Shown piece by piece: positions 1 through 10,762 of a DNA stretch of 64,000 nucleotides. The notes under the pieces were generated by a model. It had not been told where the DNA came from, did not search any database, and was given only the letters and a program-made list of their open reading frames with translations. The DNA is taken from assembly GCA_016708305.1 (NCBI GenBank), contig JADJGB010000008.1:1-64000 (forward strand). Direction: 5' to 3'. The position numbers were made by a program, and so were the translations under genes. Position 1 is the stretch's first letter. Every line of letters begins with the position of its first letter. The stretch comes from Sphingobacteriales bacterium (lineage in GTDB: Bacteria; Bacteroidota; Bacteroidia; Chitinophagales; Chitinophagaceae).

Positions 1-231
1 TTGAACCATATTATAAATTTGGTCGGCAAGCCACAGTGTTTGCAATTCTTCCACATCGGCTTTGAGTATTTGGGCTAATAATGGTATTTGCTCTTTCTTT
101 AATTGCCTATCGCCACGTTCTACTTTACTAATAATAGAAGTGTCCACATCTAACAGAGAAGCAAGCTGCCGCAGCAACATATTTTGCTTCGTTCTTAGTT
201 CTCTTATTCGTTCACCAAACTGTGTTGCCAT
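1..231 (-). CDS. XRE-family HTH regulator (3' end off the window)
   Basis: The first 77 codons encode a Cro/C1-type helix-turn-helix protein. The start reads MATQFGERIRELR, followed by the helix pair RQLASLLDVDTSIISKVERG, the classic XRE recognition segment. After it comes a helical stretch through KADVEELQTLWL. Small XRE proteins of this form are often control proteins for restriction-modification genes or element regulators in Bacteroidota. The gene it might control would lie beyond position 1, so that role is inference. It reads in the same direction as the other element genes. Confidence 0.75.
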   Translation of the reverse strand, partial: MATQFGERIRELRTKQNMLLRQLASLLDVDTSIISKVERGDRQLKKEQIPLLAQILKADVEELQTLWLADQIYNMVQ

Positions 232-375
232 TATAATAATATTGTCTTGACAAATATTGGCAAATATAAGAAAACAAAAACAAATAACTTAACAAAGTAA
301 AAAGATTTGAGAAAGTGGAAATGAGGATTTGAGGAAAAGCGGACTCCAAAGGAAGTGGGCCCAATCCTCATATCC

Positions 376-2616
376 TTAAATCCTCAAACAGGAACTATTG
401 AGGATTTTGCTGTTAGGGTTGGTGTACTGGTCGTGACCATCGTACTGGACAATATCAGCATCTTTAAATTCCTTGATGTAACGCTCAGTTGACTTGTCGG
501 TAATGCCCAAACTTAGGGCTGTGGCTACATAGGTTTGGTTGAAGTGGTAAGGGCAGGTTTTCTAAAACTGCTCCTTCTTGTGCTTTGGTTTGGGCCTGTA
601 GGTTTCCTAGCCATTTGAGAATATACATAACTGCTATGCTTTACCAGTATGGAAATCATATCCAACGTGTTTTGAAAGTCGGTATCGTTACAATAAAGGT
701 TTTGTGCAATTTCTCCATCTTCCATAATTCAGTGCAGAAAAATCATCATTATACGATAGGCAATTAATCCCAAACGCCTTACTGAACTTATAATCTCCTC
801 TTCCTGGATATTGACATACAGTGTTTGCATTTTTTCAAAGAATGAATTGAATTGAAATTGCTGTGCTTGGGTCAAATGAAAGTATACATCTGCATTGGCT
901 TGTAAAGTTTGGTACAAACTGTAAAAGTCATTGCCCAGCTTTTCAAAATGCACATCTAAACCGTTCTCGGTTTTAGAGGCAAATACATCTTTCCAAATCA
1001 ATTTCATATTCATTACATAGAACATAAAACGGCTGAACAAACCATTTTCAGCATTGGGAATGAGGTTGTAATTTGCTTGGGAGTGCCTGAAAGTAGGGCT
1101 GATAAACAAGGTCCGGTCAATTTCTACATATTCCCTTGTCTGTTCTGCGATAATATGAGATAGGTTCGTGTTGAAAAGCATTGCGAAAACCATCGCTAAA
1201 GTCTCCGTAATCGCTTTTAAATGCTTTGATAAAGTATCGCCCTCTGTTTCAAAAATAAGCCCTCTTTATCGCTGTCACCCAATATTTCTAAAAAGCCTGT
1301 TGCACTGTTATTGGCAGGAATGAACAACATTTTTGCGGTGGCTTCTGTGGCTTTTCGGTGTTTGCATCTTTGCCTTTATTGGCGTTGAACTCTTGCATAT
1401 CCACCTCAAACTGTTGCTTCATTATCTTGGCTTGGTTTCTTAATGCTAAATGTATGGGTTCAACTAATTTTCGGCAATGAATTAAAATACCTTTCCCTGC
1501 TGATGCTTTGGCAGAAATGAAAATGAACAGGTTTGTATTTACTGGATTGTCGCCATACTTGCCAATGAGTTTTGGAAATGCCACATAACGTAACCAATGA
1601 ACCTAACAATAAAATATCCCTTTCCTCTTTGGTGGTAGCTACTCCTGTAATGTGTTTTAAAAACTCTGGTATGGTGTCAAACACTGCATCGGGCAAAGTA
1701 GGCATTTGTTCTTCGGGCTGTGCTTCTTCTTGATCCTTTGTCTTTTGCTTTGGTTCAAACTTTTTGTGTTCTTGGGTGTGGTGTGAATAGGCACTATTTA
1801 CGGCAGTCTTAATTTCTCTTTCAGATAAATCAAAATGCTGTGTACATAGTATTTCAGTATCGGATTGCGATAAACCAACTCTGTTGCAATTAGAAGCAAG
1901 CAGATAAATATAATTATTTCTGTTTCCATCGGTGTATGATGCTTTTTGGTTTGTGAATTGAATTTGTTGATTGAATAAAAATGTAATGTTGAGGTCTTCG
2001 GGTTCTGCCGTTTCTATTGGAACAACTGGAGCAATAGCCGAAGGCGTTTGCGATTGTTGTTCTTGAATGAGCCAGTGCAAGCCACAATGAATTTCTCGTT
2101 TTGGATAGTTCGGTATGCGTTGGTCGTGGCTCATAAAACAAAGCCTTGTAACATCTTTGCAGCTTGGTCTGCCTTTAGTCCTGTGGCATCTTCAGAATAC
2201 TTCTGCACTTGCTAATAAGCAATGTCGTAGTGTTCCAGTTCGGTGCTTACCTCAACAAATACTTTTAAGCCGTTGCCACTTGGACTGATGAAGCAAAGTG
2301 ATGTGTAGAGATTTTTTTAATGATTGCAAACGCAGTTTCAATTGCTCGGTGTTAGTTTGTCAAAATCTAAATGCACAAAGCCACTGTACATTTCAATAAA
2401 AGGTATTTGCCTTTTTCGGTAAATACAGCCGAAGGCGTAAAGGTAATAACTGTTTCTTTTTATTGTCGGCTTCGGCCTTATTTGCCTTGTGTAACAAGAT
2501 TGCGGATTTCTTCAATTTCCGTTTTATACTTGTCGGAAATAATGTCTTTACCTATCAGCAGTAGAGATTTTTTTTCTACGGACAGTAAAGTTTTTAAATA
2601 TGGTACTACTTGCCAT
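376..2616 (-). CDS. BT4734/VirE-N plus DUF3987 primase-like protein, frameshifted
   Basis: Pieces in different frames join into one protein of about 745 residues, the usual length for this family. The N-terminal part (KDIISDKYKTEIEEIRNLV, then FTPSAVFTEKGKY and YSGFVHLDFDKL) is the BT4734/VirE N-terminal domain. The middle piece (REIKTAVNSAYSHH) leads into DUF3987 (PEFLKHITGVATTKEERDI, then NPVNTNLFIFISAKASAGKG with a P-loop-like SAKASAGKG). The C-terminal part includes LFISPTFRHSQANYNLIPN. Such proteins sit in mobile elements and probably help replication or priming; that function is inferred. There are at least five frame breaks. The start is set by MASSTIFKNF, 29 bases after the upstream HTH gene. 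Confidence 0.7.
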
Positions 2617-2645
2617 TTCTTTTCTTTCTTATCGGTTAAAAAATT

Positions 2646-2946
2646 CTATTTGCGTTTGTTCTTGAGTATGTACTCGGTAGCCATAGCATCAATTTCATCG
2701 GTTGATGATTGACGGTTACGCTGCAACCAGTCGTCTAACTCGGAACGCTTGAAATAGAGTTTCTTCCCTGGGGGCAGAAATGGGGAATACCTTTTTACTT
2801 GTGAGTTTGTACAAATGTGAGGGGCTTACATCAAGGAATGTGCAAGCCTCATTAAAGTTTAATACTGTTTTTTGCAGTAAGTTTTGCTCATCCAGTTTGT
2901 TTGCAATTTCTGTGAGCTTGTCGAGAATTAAATTTTCTGTTGCCAT
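2646..2946 (-). CDS. Helix-turn-helix (excisionase-like) protein, frameshifted
   Basis: A coiled N-terminal segment (LDKLTEIANKLDEQNLLQK) is followed by a MerR/excisionase-type HTH (FNEACTFLDVSPSHLYKLTSKKVFP). After a shift near codon 55 the natural end is recovered in another frame as KKLYFKRSELDDWLQRN, the conserved wing of this family. The recovered protein is about 100 residues. It lies directly upstream of the primase-like gene in the same direction, so the two are probably co-transcribed. In Bacteroidota elements such proteins usually act in excision or in control of the downstream genes; which applies here is not visible. Confidence 0.65.
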
Positions 2947-3132
2947 CTTTTTATATTTTTAAAAATGATGGAACAAAACTCTACAATGAAGTAGGGGCAA
3001 AGGATTAGAGTGTTATATCTCATTGAGATAACTCCCTAATCTCACTATTTTTTATTTCATTTGGTTGATTATGTTGTCAATGGTTGACTGATTTTGGGCT
3101 TTCAATTTTATTTGAATACAGATTTTGAGCCT

Positions 3133-4049
3133 TTAAAGTCTGTTGGTCTTTGTATAAAACAATTCTGATTTTTCAAGTGCTGTTGGTGTAAGATTATTGA
3201 AGCTGGCACTAAGTTTATCAATGATGTATCTAAGCTGCACCGTTTCGCAACCAAAATAAACCTTGTGCATTTTGGTAGTGAGTGCCTTTGATGTTAGAAT
3301 TGTTACCAAATCCTCGGTACTACATTTACTCTCATTCAAGAACTCAACTTGATTGTTTAGCAATGTTATTACTGATTTCAGTTTTGCTTCTGTGCCTTTA
3401 AAGCCAAATGATAGTTTTTCTTTGGTGGTTGGTTTCTCGGCTTTCTCTGTTTCAATTTCTACTTTCTAAAAATCTTCAATACTGGTGGGGCTGTCAATAC
3501 TGGCTTTGCTCAATTCCTGTATATCAAAAAATAAAATAGTGAGGTGCTGCCTTAATAACTGCAATACAAAATGAGGTAAGGTGCTTTGCTCGGTAGTTGC
3601 TTCCTCAAATCCTCTTTCCTTAATCTCCTTAACTGTGTTTACGGTTAAGGCTTTGATGTTCTTTAATGCAATGGTGGTGTGGTACACTATATCCACCTTT
3701 TTGCTGTACTTCTGCATCTTGGTATTAAAGCATTGTAAACACGAAGTGTTTCAAGGCTGATAACAGCATTATAAAACTTGCTTACTGCATCGCTGTAATT
3801 TGGAAAATCTATTGCGTAGCAATGGTTTTCAAAGTGCTTGTACCCTTTGTATTTTGCTTTGTAAGCCATTTGAGAGGTCGGAATAATCAGCCAACAATAT
3901 TTGAAGTTGTTGCACCAACTCGGCTTCTGTGGTGGGTTCTTTGCTGCCTACCTTTTTTATTTTCTCATTGATGGCTTTTGTGCCTTTGGCATCAAAAGTC
4001 CAGGCATAAGTTCTTTGAACAAAATGCTATTCAATATTTTTATTTCCAT
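3133..4049 (-). CDS. Conserved element protein of unknown function, frameshifted
   Basis: Four readable pieces follow one another in different frames and give a protein of about 300 residues. They are: a piece with TFDAKGTKAINEKIKKVG; one with AYKAKYKGYKHFENHCYAIDF; one with ALKNIKALTVNTVKEIKERG and FVLQLLRQHLTILFFDIQEL; and a C-terminal piece with GCETVQLRYIIDKL. It is helical and soluble, with no signal peptide or catalytic motif that I recognise. Its ATG overlaps the recombinase stop codon (TAATG), so translation is probably coupled. The position just after the integrase suggests an accessory element function, but none can be assigned. Confidence 0.5.
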
Positions 4050-5148
4050 TATAAACCAATATTTATTTTGTTAGCTGCTACTGTTTTCTTTTCATCAATT
4101 ACATTAGCATAAATCTGTGTTGTTTTTAAATGCCTGTGTCCAAGCAATTTTGATACTGTGAAAATATCAGTACCTAAAGTAAGCTGCAATGTGGCGTATG
4201 TGTGCCTTGCACAATGGAAAGTAATATGCTTTTCTATTCCTGCCTTTATCATCCATCTGTACAAATCAGCATTCGGCTATCGGAGTAAATCAAATCAGGA
4301 AATACCGGGTCGGCTGGTTTTCCTTTTCTCCTAACAAATTATAGGCTTCATCAGATATTGGCAAAGTTTCAGATCCTTTTGTTTTTTGCTGTACGAAACG
4401 GATATAATGCCCTAACTCTGCGGACTGTTGCATTTCACTCCATTTCAATTTCTGAATATCGCTAAAACGCAAGCCTGTAAGACAAGCAAAAATAAAAGCC
4501 CTTTTCATTAACTCGTTTTTGCATTCGGTTTTGGCTAAGGTCTTTAATTCATCAAGGGTTAAAAACTCTCTTACTGGTTCGCCTTGTGGCAAGCCTTCTA
4601 CCATTTCGGCAGGGTTGGTTTTAGTATGCCATCCCTCACGGCTTGTTTGAGTGCTGCTCTGAACTTATTAAAGTAGCTGTATTTGGTATTGGTTGAAATT
4701 GCCTTTTTGGTTTTGGTACTGGCTTCTTTCAAAAGGTAATCCCTGAAGCCATCAACAAAGGCTTTATTGATTTGGTTAAATTGTATATCTCTTGGGCAAT
4801 ACTTTTTCAAGTGCTTTATGGTACTATCCCAATTGCCATAATTCCCTTTGCTGTCTTTTCTCTTTTCAGCCAATGCCTCCATATACATAATGAAGTAAGT
4901 TTTTAGCTTCTCCTTATCGTGGAAATCATAGTGCTGTTTTGTATCTCCAAATGCCTTTTACTGCGGATGGTTTCAGCTAATGCCAATATCTTTTATTTTC
5001 TTCTTTTACTGCATTGGTGAGCTTCCTTTTTCGGGGTCGGGTGTTAGGTACAAATTCAAATACTCATATTGGCGTTTGCCATTGAGTAGTACTCTAAATA
5101 AAGGCTTATTTTATCGCCTTTGAGCCGTTGTCTTAATGTTACTTTCAT
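4049..5148 (-). CDS. Tyrosine recombinase/integrase, frameshifted
   Basis: Four pieces give a recombinase of about 365 residues. The N-terminal arm-type DNA-binding segment starts MKVTLRQRLKGDKISLYLEY. A SAM-like core-binding domain follows (WDSTIKHLKKYCPRDIQFNQI). The catalytic domain has the first arginine in TGLRFSDIQKLKW, the H-x-x-R box in HCARHTYATLQLTLG, the second histidine in LLGHRHLKTTQIYANV and the tyrosine nucleophile in that last motif. All key residues are present in one frame or another, so the parental enzyme was active. It would catalyse insertion and excision of the element. Breaks lie near 4270, 4600 and 4900-5090. Confidence 0.85.
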
Positions 5149-5155
5149 TTTCTTA

Positions 5156-5554
5156 TCAGTTAAATAAATTATCAATTGAAGCCCTTTTGATGATGGTACG
5201 ACTGCCCAGCTTTGCCACCGGCAAACGATTACTTTTTATCATCCGTTGAATGATCCATCTGCTTGCACCCAAAAGGGTAGCAACTTCCAGTATGCTTAAA
5301 AATTCTTTCTCTCTTAAATTAGTGTGATTACCTGCTATCGGATTGGATAGGGTTTCAGTAGTAACTACTGGAGAAGCGGAAACAATTTTGCTTTGTTGGT
5401 TCTTAAATTCTGCGTTTACTTTTTCTTCTCGTTTGGTTTTCTTGTAGGCTGCACTGTTGCACTTATGGCCACAATACTTCGTTGTGGTCTTTTGGGCTAT
5501 GAAAGCCTTACCACAATGATTACAGAATTTAGGAAGTTTAATTGTACTACTCAT
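5156..5554 (-). CDS. Zinc-ribbon plus HTH protein (putative excisionase/regulator)
   Basis: An intact 132-residue gene. Residues 11-32 hold a cysteine/histidine cluster (CNHCGKAF...KYCGHKC) typical of small zinc ribbons. After a lysine-rich linker, residues 80-130 form an excisionase-type HTH (LSILEVATLLGASRWIIQRM, ending LGSRTIIKRASIDNLF). It ends seven bases before the recombinase start and reads the same way, so the pair is likely an operon. Placement and fold suggest a recombination directionality factor or an integrase regulator; this is inferred. Confidence 0.7.
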   Translation of the reverse strand: MSSTIKLPKFCNHCGKAFIAQKTTTKYCGHKCNSAAYKKTKREEKVNAEFKNQQSKIVSASPVVTTETLSNPIAGNHTNLREKEFLSILEVATLLGASRWIIQRMIKSNRLPVAKLGSRTIIKRASIDNLFN

Positions 5555-5771
5555 TTGTTGCTACTTGTTGCAGTATGTTGCTGGGTGGTGCTACTTGGTG
5601 CATTATTTCGCCTGACTTCCATCAAACTGATATGTGGGCAACAAAATAGCCAATTGGGCAACAACTGGGCAACAAATATAAGTAAAAAGTAGAGTTGGGC
5701 AACAAAAAAGAGAAAGAAAAGTGTACTGAAACTCAACAAAAACAGGCACTTAACAAACAAAAGAAAGTAAA

Positions 5772-5789
5772 TTACTTTCCGATACAAAA
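5772..5789. other. Probable attachment core in the last codons of mnmE
   Basis: On the minus strand the 18 bases TTTTGTATCGGAAAGTAA encode Phe-Cys-Ile-Gly-Lys-stop, the conserved end of MnmE. From established knowledge, SGI1-type genomic islands use this same gene end as their attachment site. Here the integrative element starts directly beyond it. A partial inverted repeat (AAAGTAA / TTACTTT) spans 5765-5778. No second copy is visible in the window, as expected if the other end lies off the left edge. Confidence 0.5.
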
Positions 5790-7012
5790 CTTCCCAAATA
5801 TCGTTCCCAATATATCCCTGTCCACTTCCACCTGCCCAGTGATCTCACCAAGGTAGTGCAGCGCACCGCGAATATCAATGGTGAGCAGGTCGCCGCTCAG
5901 ATTGCGGCCAAGTCCGGTTTTTACTGCCAACAGGCTTTCTTGTATTTTTGCAGAGCAGCATGATGGCGGGCATAGGGATGATACTTGTTATAAACGGTGA
6001 TGGTTTTCTCGTCAAAATCATGAAGCCAGTTGAATTTTTCTTCTCCTTCGTCATTCAGCAGGTCCACCACGTGCAGAATAATGTCTGCCTTAGCAGCATT
6101 GGCTTTGCTGCGTTCAATCCCTTTATTTTCAATCACATCTTTACTGTGCTCCCTGATGCCTGCAGTGTCTATCAGCCTGAACAGAACTCCATTGATGTTC
6201 AAAGTTTCTTCGATGGTGTCGCGTGTGGTGCCGGCAATATCGCTCCCGATGGCTCTTTCTTCGTTTAGCCGTGCATTCAGCAGGGTTGACTTTCCGGCAT
6301 TGGGTTTTCCGATGATGGCTACACTCATACCATTTTTATCACATTTCCTAACTTGAAGGATGCAATCAGTTCATCTGTCTTTTGTAAATCCGTGTTACTA
6401 ATTCCTTGAGTTGGGTTCGGTCGGCAAACCCACATCCTCATCGCTGAAGTCCAGTTCCAATTCTATCAATGCCGCAAAATTCACCAACTCTTCCCTCAAC
6501 GCTTTCAGGTCGATGAAAAACCGCCCGCAACTGGTTCAGTGCCGTTTGCTGTGCTGCTTTGGTGTTAGCAGCTATTAAGTCGGCCACTGCTTCTGCCTGT
6601 GCCAGATCAAGTTTCCCATTCAGAAAGGCGCGTTGGGTAAATTCGCCCGGTTTTGCCAATCTTGCTCCTGCATGGATACATTCTTCAATGATTCTGCCCA
6701 AAATATAGGGCGAGCCATGTCCGCTTATTTCTACCACGTCCTCGCCTGTGAGCTTCTTGGCCCCCCTGAAAATGGCGGCTACCACTTCATCAATAGCTTC
6801 TTGTTCGCCTCCTTTTGAGTTACGGGAGATTATAACTCCAAAATGGCAGGTGTGCCCGAGTTAGTCAGATAGTTTTTTGCCTTTGAAAATGGTATCGGCA
6901 ATTTCCAGCGCTTTTCGCCACTCAACCTGATTAGGCCAATAGCACCCACTCCGGGAGGAGTAGCCAAAGCCACAATGGTATCCTGCCAGTCTGATAAATG
7001 ATTCATAATCAA
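5772..7012 (-). CDS. mnmE: tRNA modification GTPase MnmE, frameshifted and internally shortened
   Basis: MnmE works with MnmG to modify U34 of certain tRNAs. The N-terminal formyl-THF-binding domain is seen in DTIVALATPPGVGAIGLIRL and GEDVVEISGHGSPYILGRII. The G domain has the P-loop GKPNAGKSTLLN, the G2 region IAGTTRDTIEE and the G3 motif DTAGIRE. The C-terminal FCIGK that ends the family is present. Frame breaks lie near 6820, 6530, 6350 and 5935. After ITVYNK the sequence jumps straight to YARHHAALQK, so the rest of the G4 motif (NKxD), G5 and part of the helical domain are missing, roughly 45 residues. The total, about 413 residues, is shorter than the usual 450-460. Confidence 0.9.
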
Positions 7013-7191
7013 AGTTACAACCGAAACAGGAGTTAATGAGAATTAATAAATCATTCAAATTTGGGAAAACTTGCACTGAAGGTGATTAAACTTCCTCTTT
7101 AATTGGAGTGACGGGCTTTGCAACTTAACAATTTATCATAAATATTATTTCTTACAGGCTATTTTTCCTCATCTTTGCTGATTCTTTTTGG

Positions 7192-8411
7192 ATGAAAACA
7201 TCAAAAAACGCAGCAATAGGATTTATTTTCGTTACCATGACCATTGATGTCATTGGCCTGGGGCTTATTATACCCGTCCTTCCCACCCTGATAGCTCAAC
7301 TAAAGCATGTGTCCATAGAAGCGGCCAGTGAGTGGGGCGGATTTCTGATGTTTGCTTATGCTGCCATGCAATTTTTGTTTGCACCAATGGTGGGGCAATC
7401 TTAGTGATAAGTACGGCAGAAGAAGGGTTATATTAATTTCTCTGGTAGGTTTTGCTGTTGATTATGTTATTCTTGCGCTGGCACACAACTACATGCTGCT
7501 GCTGGTTGGTCGTATTTTATCGGGTAATACAGGGGCCAGTTTACTGCTGCCACTGCTTATATTGCCGATATCAGTACAAAGGAAACCCGTGCCAAAAATT
7601 TTTGGATTGATAGGCGCTGCTTTCGGTTTGGGTTTTATAATTGGTCCGGCACTGGGCGGTTTGCTTTCTATTGGGGACTTCGGGCGCCTTTTGGGCTGCT
7701 GCCGTACTTTGTTTAGTTAATTTTGTCTATGGTTATTTTGTGCTGCCGGAGTCTTTAAAACCCGAAAACCGCCGTCCTTTTGATTGGAAAAAAGCCAATC
7801 CGGTGGGGGCATTGCTGCATTTTAAGAAAAACAAAGCCATTGTCGGTCTTATAATTTCTTTTTTCTTTATCTATCTTGCTTCTCAGTCGGTAAACTCGGT
7901 TTGGCACTACTTTACAATGTACGAATTTAGCTGGACCGAAAAACAGGTGGGTTTTTCTTTGGCAGTGGTAGGGTTGTTGGTGGGTATTGTTCAGGGAGGC
8001 TTAACAAGGGTGGTCAATAATAAAATAGGCAATGAAAAATGCGTTTATGCCGGGCTGTTGCTTTACACACTGGGCTTGAGTCTGTTTGCCTTTGCTACTC
8101 AGGGTTGGATGATGTATGTGTTTCTGATACCTTATTGTCTGGGCGGAATTGCCGGCCCTGCCTTACAGTCCATCATTACCGAACATAGCCGCCCAATGAG
8201 CAGGGGGCAACTGCAGGGAGGCCTTACCAGCCTGATGAGTTTGTCCGCAATCATCGGGCCTTTGGTGATGACGAAATTATTTTCTCTTTCTACCCACAAG
8301 GAGGCTTTTATTCATTTTCCGGGTTCGCCATTTCTTTTGGGAGCTGTTTTAATGCTTGCCAGCGCCATTGTAGCCTATCGGTTTTTGTCTGCTCAGGGAA
8401 GAATAGTGTAG
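7192..8411 (+). CDS. MFS transporter of the TCR/Tet type, frameshifted
   Basis: A roughly 405-residue, 12-helix major facilitator. Helix 1 reads FVTMTIDVIGLGLIIPVLPT, as in TetA-like exporters. The A-motif loop between helices 2 and 3 is present as LSDKYGRRRVIL, followed by LLVGRILSGNTGA. The second half (FKKNKAIVGLIISFFFIYLA onward) is intact. Breaks near 7400 and 7570-7690 split the first half into three frames. Family knowledge suggests proton-driven drug or tetracycline export, but substrate cannot be read from sequence and resistance should not be assumed. The gene stands alone, with a 180-base upstream gap shared with divergent mnmE. Confidence 0.8.
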
Positions 8412-8479
8412 AATGGCTATTTTGTTTTCCCAACATTTAAGGATAAATTTTGTTACTTTTGTACTATAATTTTCTAATC

Positions 8480-9075
8480 ATGATCAAAACAGGAAATCCT
8501 ATTGTTAGTATTTATACAGAAATGACTCCCAATCCGGAAACAATAAAATTTGTAGCCAATAAATTATTGTATCCGAGCAAGAGTATTGACTTTTCGGATG
8601 TAGAAAGCGCCAAACCCTCTCAATTAGCTACCGAACTATTTGGATTTCCATTTATAAAAGCGGTGTTTATTGCAAGCAATTTTGTTACGCTCACCAAAAC
8701 ACATGAAGCAGAATGGATGGATATAACGCCTTCTATCAGACAGTTTTTGAAAGATTATTTAGAAGAAGGTAAGGTGGTGATTAACGAAGATGAAGTAATC
8801 CCTTTAAAAACGAGGGAAGCAACATTGTACTGGATGATGACGATGATGTGGTAAAAAGAATTAAGGAATTGCTGGAAAATTATGTAAAACCTGCAGTGGA
8901 GATGGATGGAGGCGCTATTCAGTTTAAAAGTTATGAAGATGGTGTGGTAAATCTGGCCATGCAGGGAAGTTGCAGTGGTTGTCCATCATCCATGATTACA
9001 CTGAAAGCAGGTATTGAAGGAATGATGAAAAGAATGATTCCTGAGGTAAGAGAAGTGATGGCTGTGGCCGAATAG
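8480..9075 (+). CDS. Nfu-type iron-sulfur cluster carrier, frameshifted
   Basis: About 198 residues. The N-terminal Nfu_N domain starts MIKTGNPIVSIYTEMTPNPE and contains FGFPFIKAVFIASNFVTLTK. A linker with a run of five aspartates precedes the NifU C-terminal domain (KRIKELLENYVKPAVEMDGG) with the cluster-binding CSGCPSS. Nfu proteins carry [4Fe-4S] clusters to client enzymes in the cytosol. One frame shift near 8840 lies at the aspartate run. An ATG 30 bases upstream is less likely than MIKTG, which fits the family start. Confidence 0.88.
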
Positions 9076-9140
9076 TTTATTTTGCAAATAAAAGTGTTCT
9101 TCTCAAAGCGTCAACTTTCTGAATGGCGCTTTTGTTTTTT

Positions 9141-9765
9141 ATGAAATATCTACAACTCCCATTGCTATTTACATTCATTATATCCATCATTGGCATAAGC
9201 AGTTGTACCTATACGAAGATTCCTCAAAGAAAGGAAACAAAACTGCTGGTGAAAGGAAAAGTTGTGGATACTACTTCTTATGTATATGACTTACCCTATC
9301 CAAAGGGAATGAGCCTTCAGGCTGGTGCAAGACTATTATACGCATTTAACTCATAAAAGGCGTGCAGCGCTGGATTTTAGGATGCCAATAGGTTCTACGG
9401 TTTGTGCTGCCAGAGAAGGAGTGATATATAAAACCAAGCAGGATGGTACAAAAGGAGGTTTTCAAAGGTCTGACAGATCTTTCGCCAATTATATAATTAT
9501 AGAACATGTTGACGGCTCACGTGCCGGCTACTGGCACCTGAGGCGAAACAGTATTTTTTTTGTAAACGTAGGCGACAGTGTACTGAAAGGCCAGCCGATT
9601 GCCCTAAGCGGCAATACAGGTCTTACGTTTTTTCCTCATTTGCATTTTATTGTCTGGAGTTTTGACAAAGACAGAAATTTTTTGCAACAACCTACCCGAT
9701 TTCGCACACAAAAAGGAAATAGATATATAAAAGCCGTTCATAAATATAAAAATCCCGGGATTTGA
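9141..9765 (+). CDS. M23-family peptidase-like lipoprotein, frameshifted
   Basis: About 208 residues. The start has a lipoprotein signal with lipobox GISSC at residues 17-21, so the protein should be membrane-anchored in the envelope. The M23 (LytM) domain follows. The first zinc motif appears as THKRRAALDFRMPIGSTV, and the HLHF motif lies near the C-terminus. Family members cut peptidoglycan cross-bridges, while some act only as regulators. Here the H...D and HxH ligands are both visible, so activity is plausible. A frame break lies near 9335. Confidence 0.78.
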
Positions 9766-9885
9766 TATTTTACGGTTAAAAAATGCTTATTTTGAGGCTT
9801 ATTTTACGGTTTTTGCCGGATAATTGATAAAAAACTGACGAATCTTTGATTGTTTTATCAAAGGGGAATATAAAAAACAGATTTT

Positions 9886-10712
9886 ATGACCATAGGAGTT
9901 GACTTGGGTGCCACCAATATTCGGGCCGGGCTTGTACACAATGGCGCTATTCAAATGATTAATCAGGTTGCATTAAGCGATAAGGATTCTTTGGAAAAAA
10001 CGTTGGATCAGTTGAAAACAATGATTGCGCCATTAGTGCAGCCGGGTGTAAAAGGTATAGGAATTGGTGTGCCATCGGTGGTAGATATTGAAAAAGGAAT
10101 TGTTTATAATGTAGTGCATATACCTTCCTGGGAAAGAGTGGAATTAAAGCCATTTCTGGAGGCTGCATTTAAAATTCCCGTGCAGGTAAATAATGATGTA
10201 AACTGTTTTGCATTAGGCGAACAAAATATGGAGCCGGTAAAGGATATTCCTCAATGGTGGCCATTGCCATGGGGACAGGCACAGGCTCCGGAATTATTGT
10301 AAATAACGAATTGTATGCCGGTGTGAACTGCGGCGCAGGTGAAATAGGTTGTATGCCCTACCTTGACAGTGATTATGAACATTATACCAGTTCTCTGTTT
10401 TTCTCAAAAAAACACAATACTACTGCATTGGCACAATATGAGCTGGCGCAAAAGGGAGATGCAGATGCCCTAAAGTTATGGGAAGAATTTGGCGGTCATT
10501 TTGGCACTCTCGTAAAAACAGTTTTATATGCTTATGATCCTCAGATGATTGTGCTTGGTGGTTCGCTCACAAAAGCGTATTCTTTTTTTGAACCGACTAT
10601 GAGGAACAAGCTGGAAGATTTCTATTTTCCCGAATCATTGAAAAAGCTAAAGATTGTACCCGGAACGGTTAATAATATTGCAATATTGGGCGCATCGGCG
10701 TTGATTTCTTAA
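9886..10712 (+). CDS. ROK-family sugar kinase, frameshifted
   Basis: About 275 residues. The N-terminal phosphate-binding loop is IGVDLGATNIRAGLV. The central segment has QVNNDVNCFALGE, with the catalytic Asp in the usual NDxN context. The second ATP-binding segment is MGTGTGSGIIVNNELYAG, and GAGEIGC is the ROK signature region. The CxCGxxGC zinc motif of many ROK kinases is absent after it. Substrate is probably glucose or another hexose, but this cannot be fixed. The break near 10250 is explained by one missing A before ATGGTGGCC. Confidence 0.82.
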
Positions 10713-10762
10713 ATTGAAAAATCGGGGTTTTAAAAACTGATCTCAGCGGATTGGAGTAGGTA

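Larger units (their letters stand above)
1..5789 (-). mobile_element. Integrative element, integrase end, at the 3' end of mnmE
   Basis: All genes here read leftward: a tyrosine recombinase next to a zinc-ribbon/HTH protein, an excisionase-type HTH protein, a BT4734/DUF3987 primase-like gene and an XRE regulator. This set is typical of Bacteroidota integrative elements. The recombinase end stops about 220 bases from the mnmE stop codon, so the right boundary is probably in the last codons of mnmE. The left end lies outside the window, so the size and the second attachment site are unknown. Several genes carry frameshifts, but so do the core genes, so decay of the element cannot be concluded. 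Confidence 0.75.

Noticed and set aside
5551..5787. Hydrophobic minus-strand frame of 78 residues (LLFVKCLFLLSFSTLFFLFF)
   Set aside because: It runs over the element boundary and AT-rich repeats (GGGCAACAA motifs), overlaps the mnmE end, and has no family resemblance; low-complexity by origin.
8454..8461. Bacteroidota -7 box (TACTTTTG) upstream of nfu
   Set aside because: The -7 match is good but no TTG element lies at the expected 19-21 base spacing; similar single boxes elsewhere were also not reported as promoters.
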